A program made the translations under genes and the position numbers. This document shows, in pieces, positions 10,357-21,151 of a stretch of DNA of 48,398 nt. How positions within the stretch are numbered: position 1 is the first letter of the stretch; the number at the start of each line of letters is the position of its first letter. The stretch covers positions 1 to 48,398 of the forward strand of contig NZ_CAKZII010000160.1 of assembly GCF_936931525.1 (NCBI RefSeq), written 5' to 3'. A model generated the notes under the pieces. The model did no database searches. It saw only the letters and a program-made list of their open reading frames with translations, and was not told the DNA's origin. The DNA is from an uncultured Aurantimicrobium sp. Lineage in GTDB: Bacteria > Actinomycetota > Actinomycetes > Actinomycetales > Microbacteriaceae.

Positions 10357-11288
10357 TGGCCCGTCCGTCTAAAGCTGAAAAGCGTGGAGATTCGCCTGAG
10401 AATCAGCCGCGTTCAGGATTTGTTTCTCTCGTTGGTCGCCCTAACGTTGGCAAGTCCACACTCACCAATGCCTTGGTAGGTGAGAAGGTTGCCATTACCT
10501 CCTCGAAGCCACAAACCACTCGTCATGCGATTCGAGGAATCACTAATCGTCCAACTGGTCAATTGATATTGGTGGACACCCCGGGAATTCACCGACCTCG
10601 AACGCTGTTGGGCGAACGCTTAAACGCTCTCGTGTCAGCCACATTGGGCGATGTCGATGTAATTGGGATGTGCTTTCCCGCTGATGAACCGGTCGGTCCG
10701 GGTGATCGATTTATCAACGAGCAATTAGATAAATATCCTCGTGCTGTGAAGGTAGCTGTCATCACCAAGACAGATGTTTCCTCGAAGAAAGCGATTGCCA
10801 CTAGGCTCCTGGAAGTCCAAGAACTTCGTGACTGGGCAACAATCATCCCAGTTTCGGCTGTGGGAGATGATCAAATTGATCTTTTGGCTGACGAACTGAT
10901 CAAGCTCCTTCCCGAAGGTGTAGCTCTTTATCCTCTTGAGCAAAATACAGATGAAGACCTTGAGAAACGTATCTCTGAACTCATTCGTGAAACCATCCTT
11001 GAAGGCGTCCACGAGGAACTTCCTCACTCTCTCGCTGTCACACTCGATGACATGATTCAGCGCGAAGACAAAGAACTTCTTGAAATTTATGCCAACGTCT
11101 TTGTCGAGCGTGATAGCCAAAAGGGAATCATTATCGGAAATGGCGGCGAGCGTCTCAAGGACATTGGTCAACGCTCTCGTGCAGCAATCGAACCGCTTGT
11201 TGGACAAAAGGTGTTCTTGAGCCTTCGTGTGAAGGTTGCAAAAGACTGGCAACGAGACCCCAAACTGCTTCAGCGATTGGGCTTCTAG
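10356..11288 (+). CDS. era: GTPase Era
   Basis: GFVSLVGRPNVGKSTLTNALVGEKVAITSSKPQTTRH; C-terminal KH domain IIIGNGGERLKDIG. Confidence 0.96.
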   Translation: MARPSKAEKRGDSPENQPRSGFVSLVGRPNVGKSTLTNALVGEKVAITSSKPQTTRHAIRGITNRPTGQLILVDTPGIHRPRTLLGERLNALVSATLGDVDVIGMCFPADEPVGPGDRFINEQLDKYPRAVKVAVITKTDVSSKKAIATRLLEVQELRDWATIIPVSAVGDDQIDLLADELIKLLPEGVALYPLEQNTDEDLEKRISELIRETILEGVHEELPHSLAVTLDDMIQREDKELLEIYANVFVERDSQKGIIIGNGGERLKDIGQRSRAAIEPLVGQKVFLSLRVKVAKDWQRDPKLLQRLGF

Positions 11289-11305
11289 TAGCTCAGTGCT
11301 AGCCT
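11277..11305 (+). promoter_or_regulatory. Candidate leu leader promoter: TTGGGC-17 nt-TAGCCT
   Basis: -35-like TTGGGC (11277-11282), 17-nt spacer, -10 TAGCCT (11300-11305), 6 nt to ATG at 11312. Confidence 0.5.
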
Positions 11306-11311
11306 AGAAAT

Positions 11312-11362
11312 ATGTCCTTTGGTCTGCTTCTTCTTAGCTGCCGCGACGAGTCCACTAAATAG
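11312..11362 (+). CDS. Leucine leader peptide MSFGLLLLSCRDESTK* (putative leuA attenuator peptide)
   Basis: 16-codon ORF with four consecutive Leu codons (CTG CTT CTT CTT) upstream of leuA; stop falls in the loop of a perfect 11-bp hairpin. Confidence 0.8.
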   Translation: MSFGLLLLSCRDESTK

Positions 11363-11378
11363 GCCTCACTCGTCGCGG
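11341..11378 (+). promoter_or_regulatory. leuA leader hairpin (attenuator/anti-sequestor)
   Basis: CCGCGACGAGT (11341-11351) is an exact reverse complement of ACTCGTCGCGG (11368-11378); 16-nt loop; no U-tract follows. Confidence 0.75.
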
Positions 11379-11395
11379 AGACGCCCGTTGGCTGA

Positions 11396-13147
<1,752 letters not shown>

Positions 13148-14020
13148 CTACTTTCCGTCGAGAATGGCATCTTCGATGTCTTCCTCTGTGGGCCTTGCCT
13201 TGCGTTTCGATGCAGCGGCGGCAAGCTTGGCTTGGCCTGCCTCGGTTTCAGAGTTTCGAATTCGAAGTTCATTTCGAACAGCCCATGCCAGGCCAATGAA
13301 GGCCAAAATTCCGAACATGATCCATTGGAATGCATAGCTGAGATGCGCGCCTTCGTCGACTGACGGCTTGAGAGCCGTCAGGGGAGCTTTGTCGATAGGT
13401 GCTGGAGTTTCTGTCGCGAGTAAACCATAAGCACCCGTGTAGGTAGGGGAGCCTAAGACTTCTTCAATGAGAGGAAGCTCAATCGTCGCTACTTGTCCTT
13501 CAGACATTCCACGGCCAGGAATGCTGGGCTCGCTCGCCTTGAGACGTGCAATAACGGTTACTTCCCCAGTAGGTGGTGCAGGCAATACGTAAGAATCTTC
13601 AGGATTTACATTGGCTGGAAGCCAGCCGCGGTCGATGATAAAGATGTTGCCGTCATCGGTGAGTAATGGAGTGAGCACTTCCACTCCGGCTACTTGTTCA
13701 CGAGGGCGACTGCGGACGATGAGTTGTTCGTCAGCTAAGTACGTACCCGTCACTTCTACTGGAATCCACTTATCGTTCTCATCAAATGAGCCGAGTTGAG
13801 GGAGTGCTTGTTCTAAGGGAACGGCAGACGAGTTGTAGTTGGCAAGTACGCGATCAATTTCCTGGCGTGCTTCATCTCTCCGGGCAAACTGCCATGTGGA
13901 CAGAGCAACACAGGCCCCAGCAAAGATAGCGGTGAGCAGCAAATAGCTCAACCAACGCTTTGTGAACGCAATGCGATACCAGGGAACGTGTTCAGCGTTG
14001 TTGTGAGGTTCAGGGGTCAA
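13148..14020 (-). CDS. SURF1 family cytochrome oxidase biogenesis protein
   Basis: N-terminal TM WLSYLLLTAIFAGACVALSTWQFARRDEA; IIDRGWLP motif; C-terminal TM. Confidence 0.88.
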   Translation of the reverse strand: MTPEPHNNAEHVPWYRIAFTKRWLSYLLLTAIFAGACVALSTWQFARRDEARQEIDRVLANYNSSAVPLEQALPQLGSFDENDKWIPVEVTGTYLADEQLIVRSRPREQVAGVEVLTPLLTDDGNIFIIDRGWLPANVNPEDSYVLPAPPTGEVTVIARLKASEPSIPGRGMSEGQVATIELPLIEEVLGSPTYTGAYGLLATETPAPIDKAPLTALKPSVDEGAHLSYAFQWIMFGILAFIGLAWAVRNELRIRNSETEAGQAKLAAAASKRKARPTEEDIEDAILDGK

Positions 14021-14292
14021 CGCGGAGTCTCTTGATACAAAACGATGGTGGCAGGACGCTCGACTGTTCCCTGCTTAGGAGCCATTTTTACGTTGGCGAC
14101 AATCATGGCGAAGTAGGGCAAGACAATGGCGCCAGTCGCACAAATAACGAGCCACCAACCAGAGACAAACAGCATGGCAATGATGCACGCCATGCGAATA
14201 CCCATAGCAATGGAGTATTTGATCATGCGGATACGCCGCTCATCAATTGGTGCGAGCGGAAGCGATGTTGCTGACTGAAGTTGTTTCTTCAT
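14017..14292 (-). CDS. DUF3099 domain-containing membrane protein
   Basis: Short two-TM protein with RRIRMIKYSIAMGIRMACI; overlaps SURF1 start by 4 nt. Confidence 0.75.
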   Translation of the reverse strand: MKKQLQSATSLPLAPIDERRIRMIKYSIAMGIRMACIIAMLFVSGWWLVICATGAIVLPYFAMIVANVKMAPKQGTVERPATIVLYQETPR

Positions 14293-14373
14293 TGTCGGCG
14301 TTGTCCCAACGGTTGATGTCGTGTTACTAGCCTACGGCTAAGCTAGCTTTCATTGCATCCGACTGGAGGAATT

Positions 14374-15081
14374 GTGACCGTTCGTACCGTGCTTATCACT
14401 GGTGGAAACCGTGGCATTGGTTATGCCCTTGCAGAAGAGTTCATTGCACAGGGCCACCGTGTGGCCGTGACAGCTCGTTCTGGAGAAGGCCCAGCAGGAT
14501 CTCTCACTGTTCGAGCTGACGTAACAGACGGTGCTTCCCTAGATGCTGCGTATGCAGAAGTTGAGTCACAACTCGGCCCCGTTGAAGTTCTCGTTGCCAA
14601 TGCAGGCATTACCAAGGACACTCTCGTGATGCGGATGACAGATGAAGAGTTTGATTCTGTTGTTGACACGAATCTTGGCGGAACATTCAAAGTAGTCAAG
14701 CGTGCAGTCAAGGGAATGCTGAAAGCTCGCTTCGGACGTATTGTGTTGATTTCTTCAGTTGTCGGCCTTTATGGTTCTGCAGGCCAAGTGAATTACTCTT
14801 CTTCAAAGAGTGCCCTTGTGGGAATGGCTCGTTCTCTCACACGTGAACTAGGTGCCCGTGGAATCACAGCGAACGTTGTCGCACCAGGTTTCATCGAAAC
14901 CGATATGACAGCTGCTCTTCCAGAAGATCAGCAGGAGCAATACCGCAAAAACATTCCTGCAGGTCGATTCGCCCAGCCTTCCGAGGTTGCGAAAGTTTGT
15001 GCGTGGCTTGCTTCAGATGATGCTGGATATATTTCCGGTGCTGTTATCCCAGTTGATGGCGGATTGGGCATGGGGCATTAG
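14374..15081 (+). CDS. fabG: Short-chain dehydrogenase, beta-ketoacyl-ACP reductase-like (FabG)
   Basis: VLITGGNRGIGYALAEEF, VANAGIT, YSSSKSALVGMARSL; GTG at 14374 with ggagga SD (ORF track extends to 14353). Confidence 0.88.
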   Translation: MTVRTVLITGGNRGIGYALAEEFIAQGHRVAVTARSGEGPAGSLTVRADVTDGASLDAAYAEVESQLGPVEVLVANAGITKDTLVMRMTDEEFDSVVDTNLGGTFKVVKRAVKGMLKARFGRIVLISSVVGLYGSAGQVNYSSSKSALVGMARSLTRELGARGITANVVAPGFIETDMTAALPEDQQEQYRKNIPAGRFAQPSEVAKVCAWLASDDAGYISGAVIPVDGGLGMGH

Positions 15082-15746
15082 AGCCCAAACAGCTCCAACG
15101 CTTTACTCAGATCCCTCTCATTGAGGGCGATATCTGCTTGTTCTTGAACAATCGGTTTTGCGCAGAATGCGATACCTAAACCAGCAACGCCCATCATGGT
15201 GAGATCATTTGCTCCATCTCCAATTGCCACTGTGTGTGACAGGGGAGTGTTAGTGAGGTTTGCCCATTCGATCAAAGTATCTGCTTTGGTTTGGGCATCA
15301 ACGATGGCACCAAGCACTTTTCCTGTCAGTTGACCGTCTCGAATTTCAAGTCGGTTTGCCTTCCAGAAATCCAAACCCAAAGACTCAGCAAGCGGGTCGA
15401 GGAGTTCATGAAAACCACCGCTTACAACTCCCACATGGCCGCCATGTGCTTTGACGGTTGAAATCAACTCTGCTGCCCCAGCAGTAACGGTGATTTGTGA
15501 GCGAACTGTATCGAACACGCTCTCAGGCAGACCTGCAAGAGTCGCTACCCGTTCCTTGAGACTTTCGGCGAAGTCAAGTTCACCGCGCATGGCTCGTTCG
15601 GTAACTGCGGCAACTAACTCGAGAGAGCCTGCTTGTGCCGCAATAAGTTCTATTGCTTCGTTTTCAATCAGGGTTGAGTCAACGTCGAGTACTACGAGAA
15701 AGCGCTTCGAATCCGTATTGGCACTGTCATTACGGATTTCGGTCAT
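15078..15746 (-). CDS. serB: Phosphoserine phosphatase
   Basis: [65 protein letters not shown]. Confidence 0.94.
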   Translation of the reverse strand: MTEIRNDSANTDSKRFLVVLDVDSTLIENEAIELIAAQAGSLELVAAVTERAMRGELDFAESLKERVATLAGLPESVFDTVRSQITVTAGAAELISTVKAHGGHVGVVSGGFHELLDPLAESLGLDFWKANRLEIRDGQLTGKVLGAIVDAQTKADTLIEWANLTNTPLSHTVAIGDGANDLTMMGVAGLGIAFCAKPIVQEQADIALNERDLSKALELFGL

Positions 15747-16981
15747 GGCGCTACTCGTACTCCCTTACCCACAACAGTGATACCTGATTCAGTCACGGTA
15801 AATCCACGTGCGCGGTCTCGATCATGATCAACACCAATTTTGGCGCCATCTTCGACTACTACTTCTTTATCCAGAATAGCCCGGCGAATTTCGACATCAG
15901 CGCCAACCGTGACGTGATCAAAAACGATGGAATCGTGAACACTTGCTCCAGAATTCACTTCACACCAGGGGCCAAGAACACTTCGTTCAATATGGGCTCC
16001 GGATAGTAGGGAACCTAGAGAAACAACGGAATCAATAGTGGCTCCCACGCGGCCGCGGGCATCCCGAACGAACTTTGCCGGTGGTGAGTTGACCTGCATG
16101 GAATAGATAGGCCAGTCGGTGTTGTAGAGGTTGAAGACAGGCAGAGTGGAAATCAGATCCATGTGAGCATCAAAGAAGCTGTCAATACTTCCGACGTCTC
16201 TCCAGTAATACTTATCGCGGTCTGTCGAGCCAGGAACATCATTGCGATTGAAGTCATAAACTCCTGCTTCGTCTTTGGCAACGAAGTAAGGAATGATGTC
16301 ACCGCCCATATCGTGGCTTGAATCAGCTAATTCGCCATCAGCCTCAACGGCAGCAATGAGGGCGTCAGCGTCAAAGACATAGTTACCCATTGAAACCAAG
16401 ACTTCATCTGGAGTATCAGGCAATCCAACAGCATCCGTTGGCTTTTCGCGGAAGCGGCCAATCTTTGTGACATCTTTGCTGTCGACTTCGATAACGCCGA
16501 ATTGATCTGCCAGGCGAATGGGTTGGCGGATTGCTGCAACCGTCGCTTTTTTGCCGGATTCAATGTGAGCCTGAATCATCTGGTCAAAGTCCATACGGTA
16601 AACGTGATCGGCACCCACCACAACGACGATGTCGGGCTTCTCGTCACGAATGAGGTTCAAGCTTTGAAGGATGGCATCGGCACTGCCGGAGAACCAACGC
16701 TTGCCAAGTCTTTGTTGAGCAGGAACAGATGCGACATAGGAGCCTAAAAGGCCAGACATACGCCATGTTTGCGATACGTGACGGTCGAGTGAGTGAGATT
16801 TGTACTGAGTGAGGACAACAATCTGACGGAGGCCAGAGTTGATCAAGTTCGATATAGCGAAGTCAACCAAACGGTACTGGCCACCAAAGGGCACAGCAGG
16901 TTTTGCGCGGTCTTCTGTCAGGGGCATGAGGCGTTTGCCCTCGCCACCAGCGAGAACAATTCCGAAAACCTTCTTTGGCAT
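15743..16981 (-). CDS. glgC: Glucose-1-phosphate adenylyltransferase
   Basis: [44 protein letters not shown]. Confidence 0.97.
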   Translation of the reverse strand: MPKKVFGIVLAGGEGKRLMPLTEDRAKPAVPFGGQYRLVDFAISNLINSGLRQIVVLTQYKSHSLDRHVSQTWRMSGLLGSYVASVPAQQRLGKRWFSGSADAILQSLNLIRDEKPDIVVVVGADHVYRMDFDQMIQAHIESGKKATVAAIRQPIRLADQFGVIEVDSKDVTKIGRFREKPTDAVGLPDTPDEVLVSMGNYVFDADALIAAVEADGELADSSHDMGGDIIPYFVAKDEAGVYDFNRNDVPGSTDRDKYYWRDVGSIDSFFDAHMDLISTLPVFNLYNTDWPIYSMQVNSPPAKFVRDARGRVGATIDSVVSLGSLLSGAHIERSVLGPWCEVNSGASVHDSIVFDHVTVGADVEIRRAILDKEVVVEDGAKIGVDHDRDRARGFTVTESGITVVGKGVRVAP

Positions 16982-16987
16982 GTCTCA

Positions 16988-16993
16988 ACAGTA
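16988..16993 (-). promoter_or_regulatory. Candidate -10 (TACTGT) of leaderless glgC
   Basis: minus strand TACTGT-tgagac-ATG. Confidence 0.5.
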
Positions 16994-16995
16994 GG

Positions 16996-17061
16996 ACACT
17001 CATGTAACAGATATGCAACGTAATGCAAAAGATTACGTGTGGGCATATGAACTCTGAGTGT
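16996..17061. promoter_or_regulatory. Nested dyad-symmetric element in glgC/glgA divergent intergenic region
   Basis: Three nested inverted repeats: ACACTCA/TGAGTGT, ATATGC/GCATAT, ACGTAAT/ATTACGT (7-nt centre). Confidence 0.6.
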
Positions 17062-17063
17062 TA

Positions 17064-17069
17064 TAGCGT
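17064..17069 (+). promoter_or_regulatory. Candidate -10 (TAGCGT) of leaderless glgA
   Basis: TAGCGT-tcttcac-ATG. Confidence 0.45.
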
Positions 17070-17076
17070 TCTTCAC

Positions 17077-18261
17077 ATGCGCGTTGATTTATTGACCAAG
17101 GAATATCCGCCTGAGATTTATGGCGGTGCAGGCGTACATGTCGCTGAGCTCGTGAAAGCACTTCGTACTTCTCTCGATGTCCAGGTTCGCTGTTTTGGTG
17201 CTCAACGCGAAGAAGCCGATGTCACCAGTTACTCCGTGCCTTCAGATTTGGTTGCCGCAAACCCTGCACTCCAAACCATTGGAGTAAATCTCCTCATGGC
17301 CAATGACACAGCTGGGGCTGACCTTGTTCACTCGCACACCTGGTACGCCAATGAAGCTGGGCGAGTTTCGCAACTACTTCACGGTATTCCTCATGTCATC
17401 ACTGCTCACAGTCTTGAGCCTCTTCGTCCATGGAAAGCGGAACAACTTGGTGGTGGGTATCGACTTTCAAGTCAGATAGAGAAATCCGCTTATGAGGCAG
17501 CTGATGCTGTTATTGCTGTGAGTGCCGGCATGCGCCAAGACATTTTGCGCAGCTATCCCGATATCGACCCTGACAAGGTCCATGTCGTTCACAACGGCAT
17601 TGATGTTGATGCATGGGCTCCTACCTCGAATCCTCAATTGCTGGAGAAATGGGGAATTGACTCTTCCCGCCCCTCTGTTGTCTTTGTCGGACGAATCACA
17701 CGCCAAAAAGGTTTGCCTTATCTCTTGGAGGCTGCAGGAAGGCTCCCTGACGAGGTTCAGCTGATTCTGTGCGCTGGAGCTCCAGATACTCCTGAAATCA
17801 AGGCTGAGGTTGAATCAAAGGTCGCTGAACTTCAGCAACAACGTGACGGTGTTGTGTGGATCTCCGACCACCTCCCTCGCCACGAACTCGCAGCAATTTT
17901 GAGCTCAGCCACCACGTTTGTGTGCCCCTCAATTTATGAACCACTTGGAATCGTAAATCTTGAAGCAATGGCATGTGGCATACCTGTTGTGGGTACAGCG
18001 ACGGGTGGTATTCCTGAAGTTGTAGATGACGGCGTAACGGGTTGGCTCGTTCCCATTGAACAGCTTCAAGATGGCACTGGAACTCCCTTGCACCCTGAAC
18101 AATATGTCTCAGATCTCGCTGACGCCATGCGAAACGCGGTTTCGGACCCTGAACGAGCGAAACAAATGGGAGTAGCCGCGCGCGAACGTGCACGCATTCA
18201 CTTCGACTGGATGGCAATTGCAGAGCAAACACGGGCGATTTACAACCTTGTGAAGCGCTAA
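17077..18261 (+). CDS. glgA: Glycogen synthase (GlgA, GT4-type)
   Basis: MRVDLLTKEYPPEIYGGAGVHVAEL; E-x7-E glycosyltransferase motif; divergent from glgC; ATG at 17077 rather than 17023. Confidence 0.95.
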   Translation: MRVDLLTKEYPPEIYGGAGVHVAELVKALRTSLDVQVRCFGAQREEADVTSYSVPSDLVAANPALQTIGVNLLMANDTAGADLVHSHTWYANEAGRVSQLLHGIPHVITAHSLEPLRPWKAEQLGGGYRLSSQIEKSAYEAADAVIAVSAGMRQDILRSYPDIDPDKVHVVHNGIDVDAWAPTSNPQLLEKWGIDSSRPSVVFVGRITRQKGLPYLLEAAGRLPDEVQLILCAGAPDTPEIKAEVESKVAELQQQRDGVVWISDHLPRHELAAILSSATTFVCPSIYEPLGIVNLEAMACGIPVVGTATGGIPEVVDDGVTGWLVPIEQLQDGTGTPLHPEQYVSDLADAMRNAVSDPERAKQMGVAARERARIHFDWMAIAEQTRAIYNLVKR

Positions 18262-18268
18262 CTCTCGT

Positions 18269-18274
18269 TAGCAT
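18269..18274 (+). promoter_or_regulatory. Candidate -10 (TAGCAT) of leaderless ABC ATPase gene
   Basis: TAGCAT-tgagga-ATG. Confidence 0.4.
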
Positions 18275-18280
18275 TGAGGA

Positions 18281-19066
18281 ATGGTTCAGGTTCTTCGATT
18301 TTCAAACACTTCTCTCGTTCGTGGTGGCAACACTGTCGTGAACAACCTGAACTGGGAGGTAACCAGCGATCAGCGTTGGATTATTCTCGGTGCGAACGGT
18401 GCGGGAAAAACTTCTCTGCTTGATATGGCAGCTGGATGGGATATCCCTTCAGCTGGCCAGGTTTCAGTTCTTGACGAAGATCTTGCAACTGCAGATCCAG
18501 AGTGGCTTCGTCCTCGAGTTGGTTATGCCTCTTCGAGTATGTCCAAGCGCATTCCTCCCACAGACACAGTTTCAGATGCCGTGATCACTGCAGCTTATGC
18601 AGCTGCAGAGCGACGCGGAGAACAATTCGAAGAACTCGATATTCGCCGCGCACGACGTGTTCTTGCCGAATGGCGTCTTGAAGAACTGTCAGATCGCACT
18701 GTTGATTCTCTTTCAGAAGGTGAAGCAAAGCGTCTACAAATTGCGCGCTCGATCATGACTGACCCTGAGCTGCTTCTCCTTGATGAGCCCACAGCAGGAC
18801 TCGATTTAGGTTCCCGTGAAGAAATTATGCAGATGTTGGGATTCTTTGCAGGAAACCCTTCTGCGCCCGCCATTGTGATGGTTACGCACCATGTTGAAGA
18901 GATTCCTCGTGGATTCACCCACGTTCTTCTTGTCAAAGACGGGGGAGCGGCGTATGCCGGACCAATCGCGTCAACTTTGACTAGTGAGAACCTGACTGAC
19001 GTCTTTGGGGTGACGGTCACGGTGTACAACAACGATGGTCGCTACTCTGCACAAGCAACTCTCTAA
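18281..19066 (+). CDS. ABC transporter ATP-binding protein
   Basis: Walker A LGANGAGKTSLL, signature LSEGEAKRLQIAR, Walker B LLLLDEPTAGLD; no TM region. Confidence 0.93.
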   Translation: MVQVLRFSNTSLVRGGNTVVNNLNWEVTSDQRWIILGANGAGKTSLLDMAAGWDIPSAGQVSVLDEDLATADPEWLRPRVGYASSSMSKRIPPTDTVSDAVITAAYAAAERRGEQFEELDIRRARRVLAEWRLEELSDRTVDSLSEGEAKRLQIARSIMTDPELLLLDEPTAGLDLGSREEIMQMLGFFAGNPSAPAIVMVTHHVEEIPRGFTHVLLVKDGGAAYAGPIASTLTSENLTDVFGVTVTVYNNDGRYSAQATL

Positions 19067-19087
19067 GTTTCTGATAACATTGTGAGT

Positions 19088-19114
19088 CGGCCTGGTTCGT
19101 AAGGCGAATGGCCG
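19088..19114 (+). promoter_or_regulatory. Hairpin in rpmE2 5' UTR (candidate ribosomal-protein leader)
   Basis: CGGCC-tgg-TTCG-taagg-CGAA-t-GGCCG stacked stems 58 nt upstream of rpmE2 start. Confidence 0.35.
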
Positions 19115-19171
19115 CAAGCTTTTGTTCCTCACACCATGTGTTGAGCAACCTCCCTATTGAAGGAAAACCTG

Positions 19172-19423
19172 ATGAAGTCTGACATTCACCCCGAGTACGC
19201 ACCCGTCGTCTTTCACGACCTTGCTTCGGGCGAGTCGTTCCTGACCCGTTCCACTCTCACCAGCTCAAAGACCACTACGTGGACTGACGGCAACGAGTAC
19301 CCCATCATTGACGTTGAAATCTCAAACGCTTCTCACCCGTTCTACACCGGTAAGCAGCGCATCATGGACTCCGCTGGTCGTGTTGAGAAGTTCAACAAGC
19401 GCTTTGCTGGTTTCGGTCAGTAA
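19172..19423 (+). CDS. rpmE2: 50S ribosomal protein L31 type B (lacks CxxC zinc motif)
   Basis: [78 protein letters not shown]. Confidence 0.95.
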   Translation: MKSDIHPEYAPVVFHDLASGESFLTRSTLTSSKTTTWTDGNEYPIIDVEISNASHPFYTGKQRIMDSAGRVEKFNKRFAGFGQ

Positions 19424-19437
19424 GTTCTCTAGACATC

Positions 19438-19469
19438 AAGAAAGCCCGGTCATTGACCGGGCTTTCTTC
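19438..19469. terminator. Bidirectional Rho-independent terminator between rpmE2 and the exonuclease gene
   Basis: aagaaagcccggtca/tgaccgggctttctt near-perfect 15-bp stem with T/A tracts between convergent genes. Confidence 0.9.
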
Positions 19470-19484
19470 GTTAAGTTGTAGGTT

Positions 19485-20186
19485 CTAGCGCACAGGCCAA
19501 AGACCGTCTCCTGGGTAGACCGGTAGATTCTGACTTCTGCGCCAGGTGGCGTAGCTTTCTGCTTGTTCCTTCGCCCACACCACTTGTAGATCGTGAAGTT
19601 CAGAAGCTGGGTATGCAAGGTCAGCAGCATACTTCTTGCCGATAGCTTGAGCTACACGGCCAGCTGCAATCGCATCTGCTGCAGCATCGTGTGCGTCCGT
19701 AAGCTCTACACCGTAGTGAGCAGCTGCTGCTTCGAGAGTTCTCTTGCCCTTGCGATACTTATCTACTTGCTTATCAATGATGAGTGGGTCGATCACGGGT
19801 GAGGGTAACTCAAGGGGGTCAAAGCCGTAACGCTTTGCTTCTCGATCCAAAATCGTGAAGTCATAAGCTGCGTTGTAAGCAACCACGCCAATTCCTTCAC
19901 CCAAGAAGCCTTGAAGCTTGGTCAATATTTCGAAGATGCTGTCTGCCGCAGGAGCACCCTCCGCTCTCATCCGCTCAGTCGTGATGCCATGAACAGCTGT
20001 TGCTTGCTCGGGAATATCTATCCCACAGTTGATGAGCCAGTTAGTTGTGTCTTCAACTTCGCCATAGGGATTCAACACACTGATGTTCGCAGAGACGATA
20101 CGAGTAGTCTCGGGAGCAATGCCGGTTGTTTCGGTATCAAAAACAGCAATAACGTTGGCCCATTCGGGCAGTCCTGTGTTGGTCAC
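19485..20186 (-). CDS. DNA polymerase III epsilon-like 3'-5' exonuclease
   Basis: VIAVFDTETTGIAPETTRIV ExoI, VVAYNAAYDFTIL ExoII, DAHDAAADAIAAGRV ExoIII. Confidence 0.92.
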   Translation of the reverse strand: MTNTGLPEWANVIAVFDTETTGIAPETTRIVSANISVLNPYGEVEDTTNWLINCGIDIPEQATAVHGITTERMRAEGAPAADSIFEILTKLQGFLGEGIGVVAYNAAYDFTILDREAKRYGFDPLELPSPVIDPLIIDKQVDKYRKGKRTLEAAAAHYGVELTDAHDAAADAIAAGRVAQAIGKKYAADLAYPASELHDLQVVWAKEQAESYATWRRSQNLPVYPGDGLWPVR

Positions 20187-20193
20187 GTAACTT

Positions 20194-20199
20194 ACTCTA
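20194..20199 (-). promoter_or_regulatory. Candidate -10 (TAGAGT) of leaderless exonuclease gene
   Basis: minus strand TAGAGT-aagttac-GTG. Confidence 0.45.
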
Positions 20200-20241
20200 G
20201 GTTCTAGCCCCGAGATGAGCCGGGTAGGGACTCGGTGCGCC

Positions 20242-20247
20242 TACACT
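20242..20247 (+). promoter_or_regulatory. Candidate -10 (TACACT) of leaderless hydrolase gene
   Basis: TACACT-tgaggca-ATG. Confidence 0.45.
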
Positions 20248-20254
20248 TGAGGCA

Positions 20255-21151
20255 ATGCCTGCTCACTCTCCTTATGCTCAGAAACTCTCTGTAATCCCAA
20301 CAGAAGAGTCATCTGTGGTTGTTGATGGAAAGCGCACACATTATTGGGAATATGGAAACAAGAATTCGCCCCTCCAGCTGGTCATGATTCATGGCTTTAG
20401 AGGCGATCATCACGGGTTAGAACCCATCGTGGCTGAATTGGGGTCTGACGTTCACGTGATCATTCCTGACCTGCCAGGCTTTGGTATTTCTCAAGCGCTC
20501 CCGTCACCGGCAGACATCAGTTCATATTCCACGTGGCTCAGCCACTTTCTCAGTGCTTTGCACGCTAACGATGCTGTGATTCTTGGACACTCATTTGGCT
20601 CCATTGTTGTTGGAGCTGCGCTTTCTGATGGTTTACCCAATAAGAAAGCGATCTTGATTAATCCGATTGCAGCGAATGCACTCAAAGGTCCACGCGGAAT
20701 AATGACGCGTTTAGCAGTTCTCTACTACAAAGCTGCAGCAGCACTTCCATCAGGTGCGGGCTATGCCTTGCTCAAAAACAAAACTATTGTTCGGGTGATG
20801 AGTGAAACTATGGCGAAGACGAAGGACCCCAACCTTCGCCAGTGGATACATGAGCAGCATGATCAGTATTTCTCGCTCTTTGAGTCACGTGATTCTGTTC
20901 TTGAAGCCTTTGAGACATCTGTATCTAATGATGTTTCACAGTTCGCTCCCGGAATCCATCAAGAACTCATGATGCTCGTTGCAGACAAAGATGACATCAC
21001 TGCGTTACCCGAACAAAAACTATTAGCTTCTCGCATTCCTGGAACCCGTTTAGAAATTGTGGAAGGCGTGGGACATCTCGTCCACTACGAAGCTCCTGAT
21101 TTTGCAGCTCAACACATTAGAGATTTCCTGGGTCTCACGGCAGCAGCATGA
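20255..21151 (+). CDS. Alpha/beta hydrolase
   Basis: MIHGFRGDHHGLEPIVAEL, DLPGFG, ILGHSFGSIV nucleophile elbow, GVGHLVHYEAPD. Confidence 0.88.
   Translation: MPAHSPYAQKLSVIPTEESSVVVDGKRTHYWEYGNKNSPLQLVMIHGFRGDHHGLEPIVAELGSDVHVIIPDLPGFGISQALPSPADISSYSTWLSHFLSALHANDAVILGHSFGSIVVGAALSDGLPNKKAILINPIAANALKGPRGIMTRLAVLYYKAAAALPSGAGYALLKNKTIVRVMSETMAKTKDPNLRQWIHEQHDQYFSLFESRDSVLEAFETSVSNDVSQFAPGIHQELMMLVADKDDITALPEQKLLASRIPGTRLEIVEGVGHLVHYEAPDFAAQHIRDFLGLTAAA

Noticed and set aside
10725-11252. 175-aa minus-strand ORF antisense to era
   Set aside because: Antisense shadow ORF; no domain and the conserved Era protein is on the plus strand
11341-11378. leuA leader hairpin as a Rho-independent terminator
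   Set aside because: No U-tract follows (agacgcccgttgg); an SD-sequestration or other attenuation mechanism fits better
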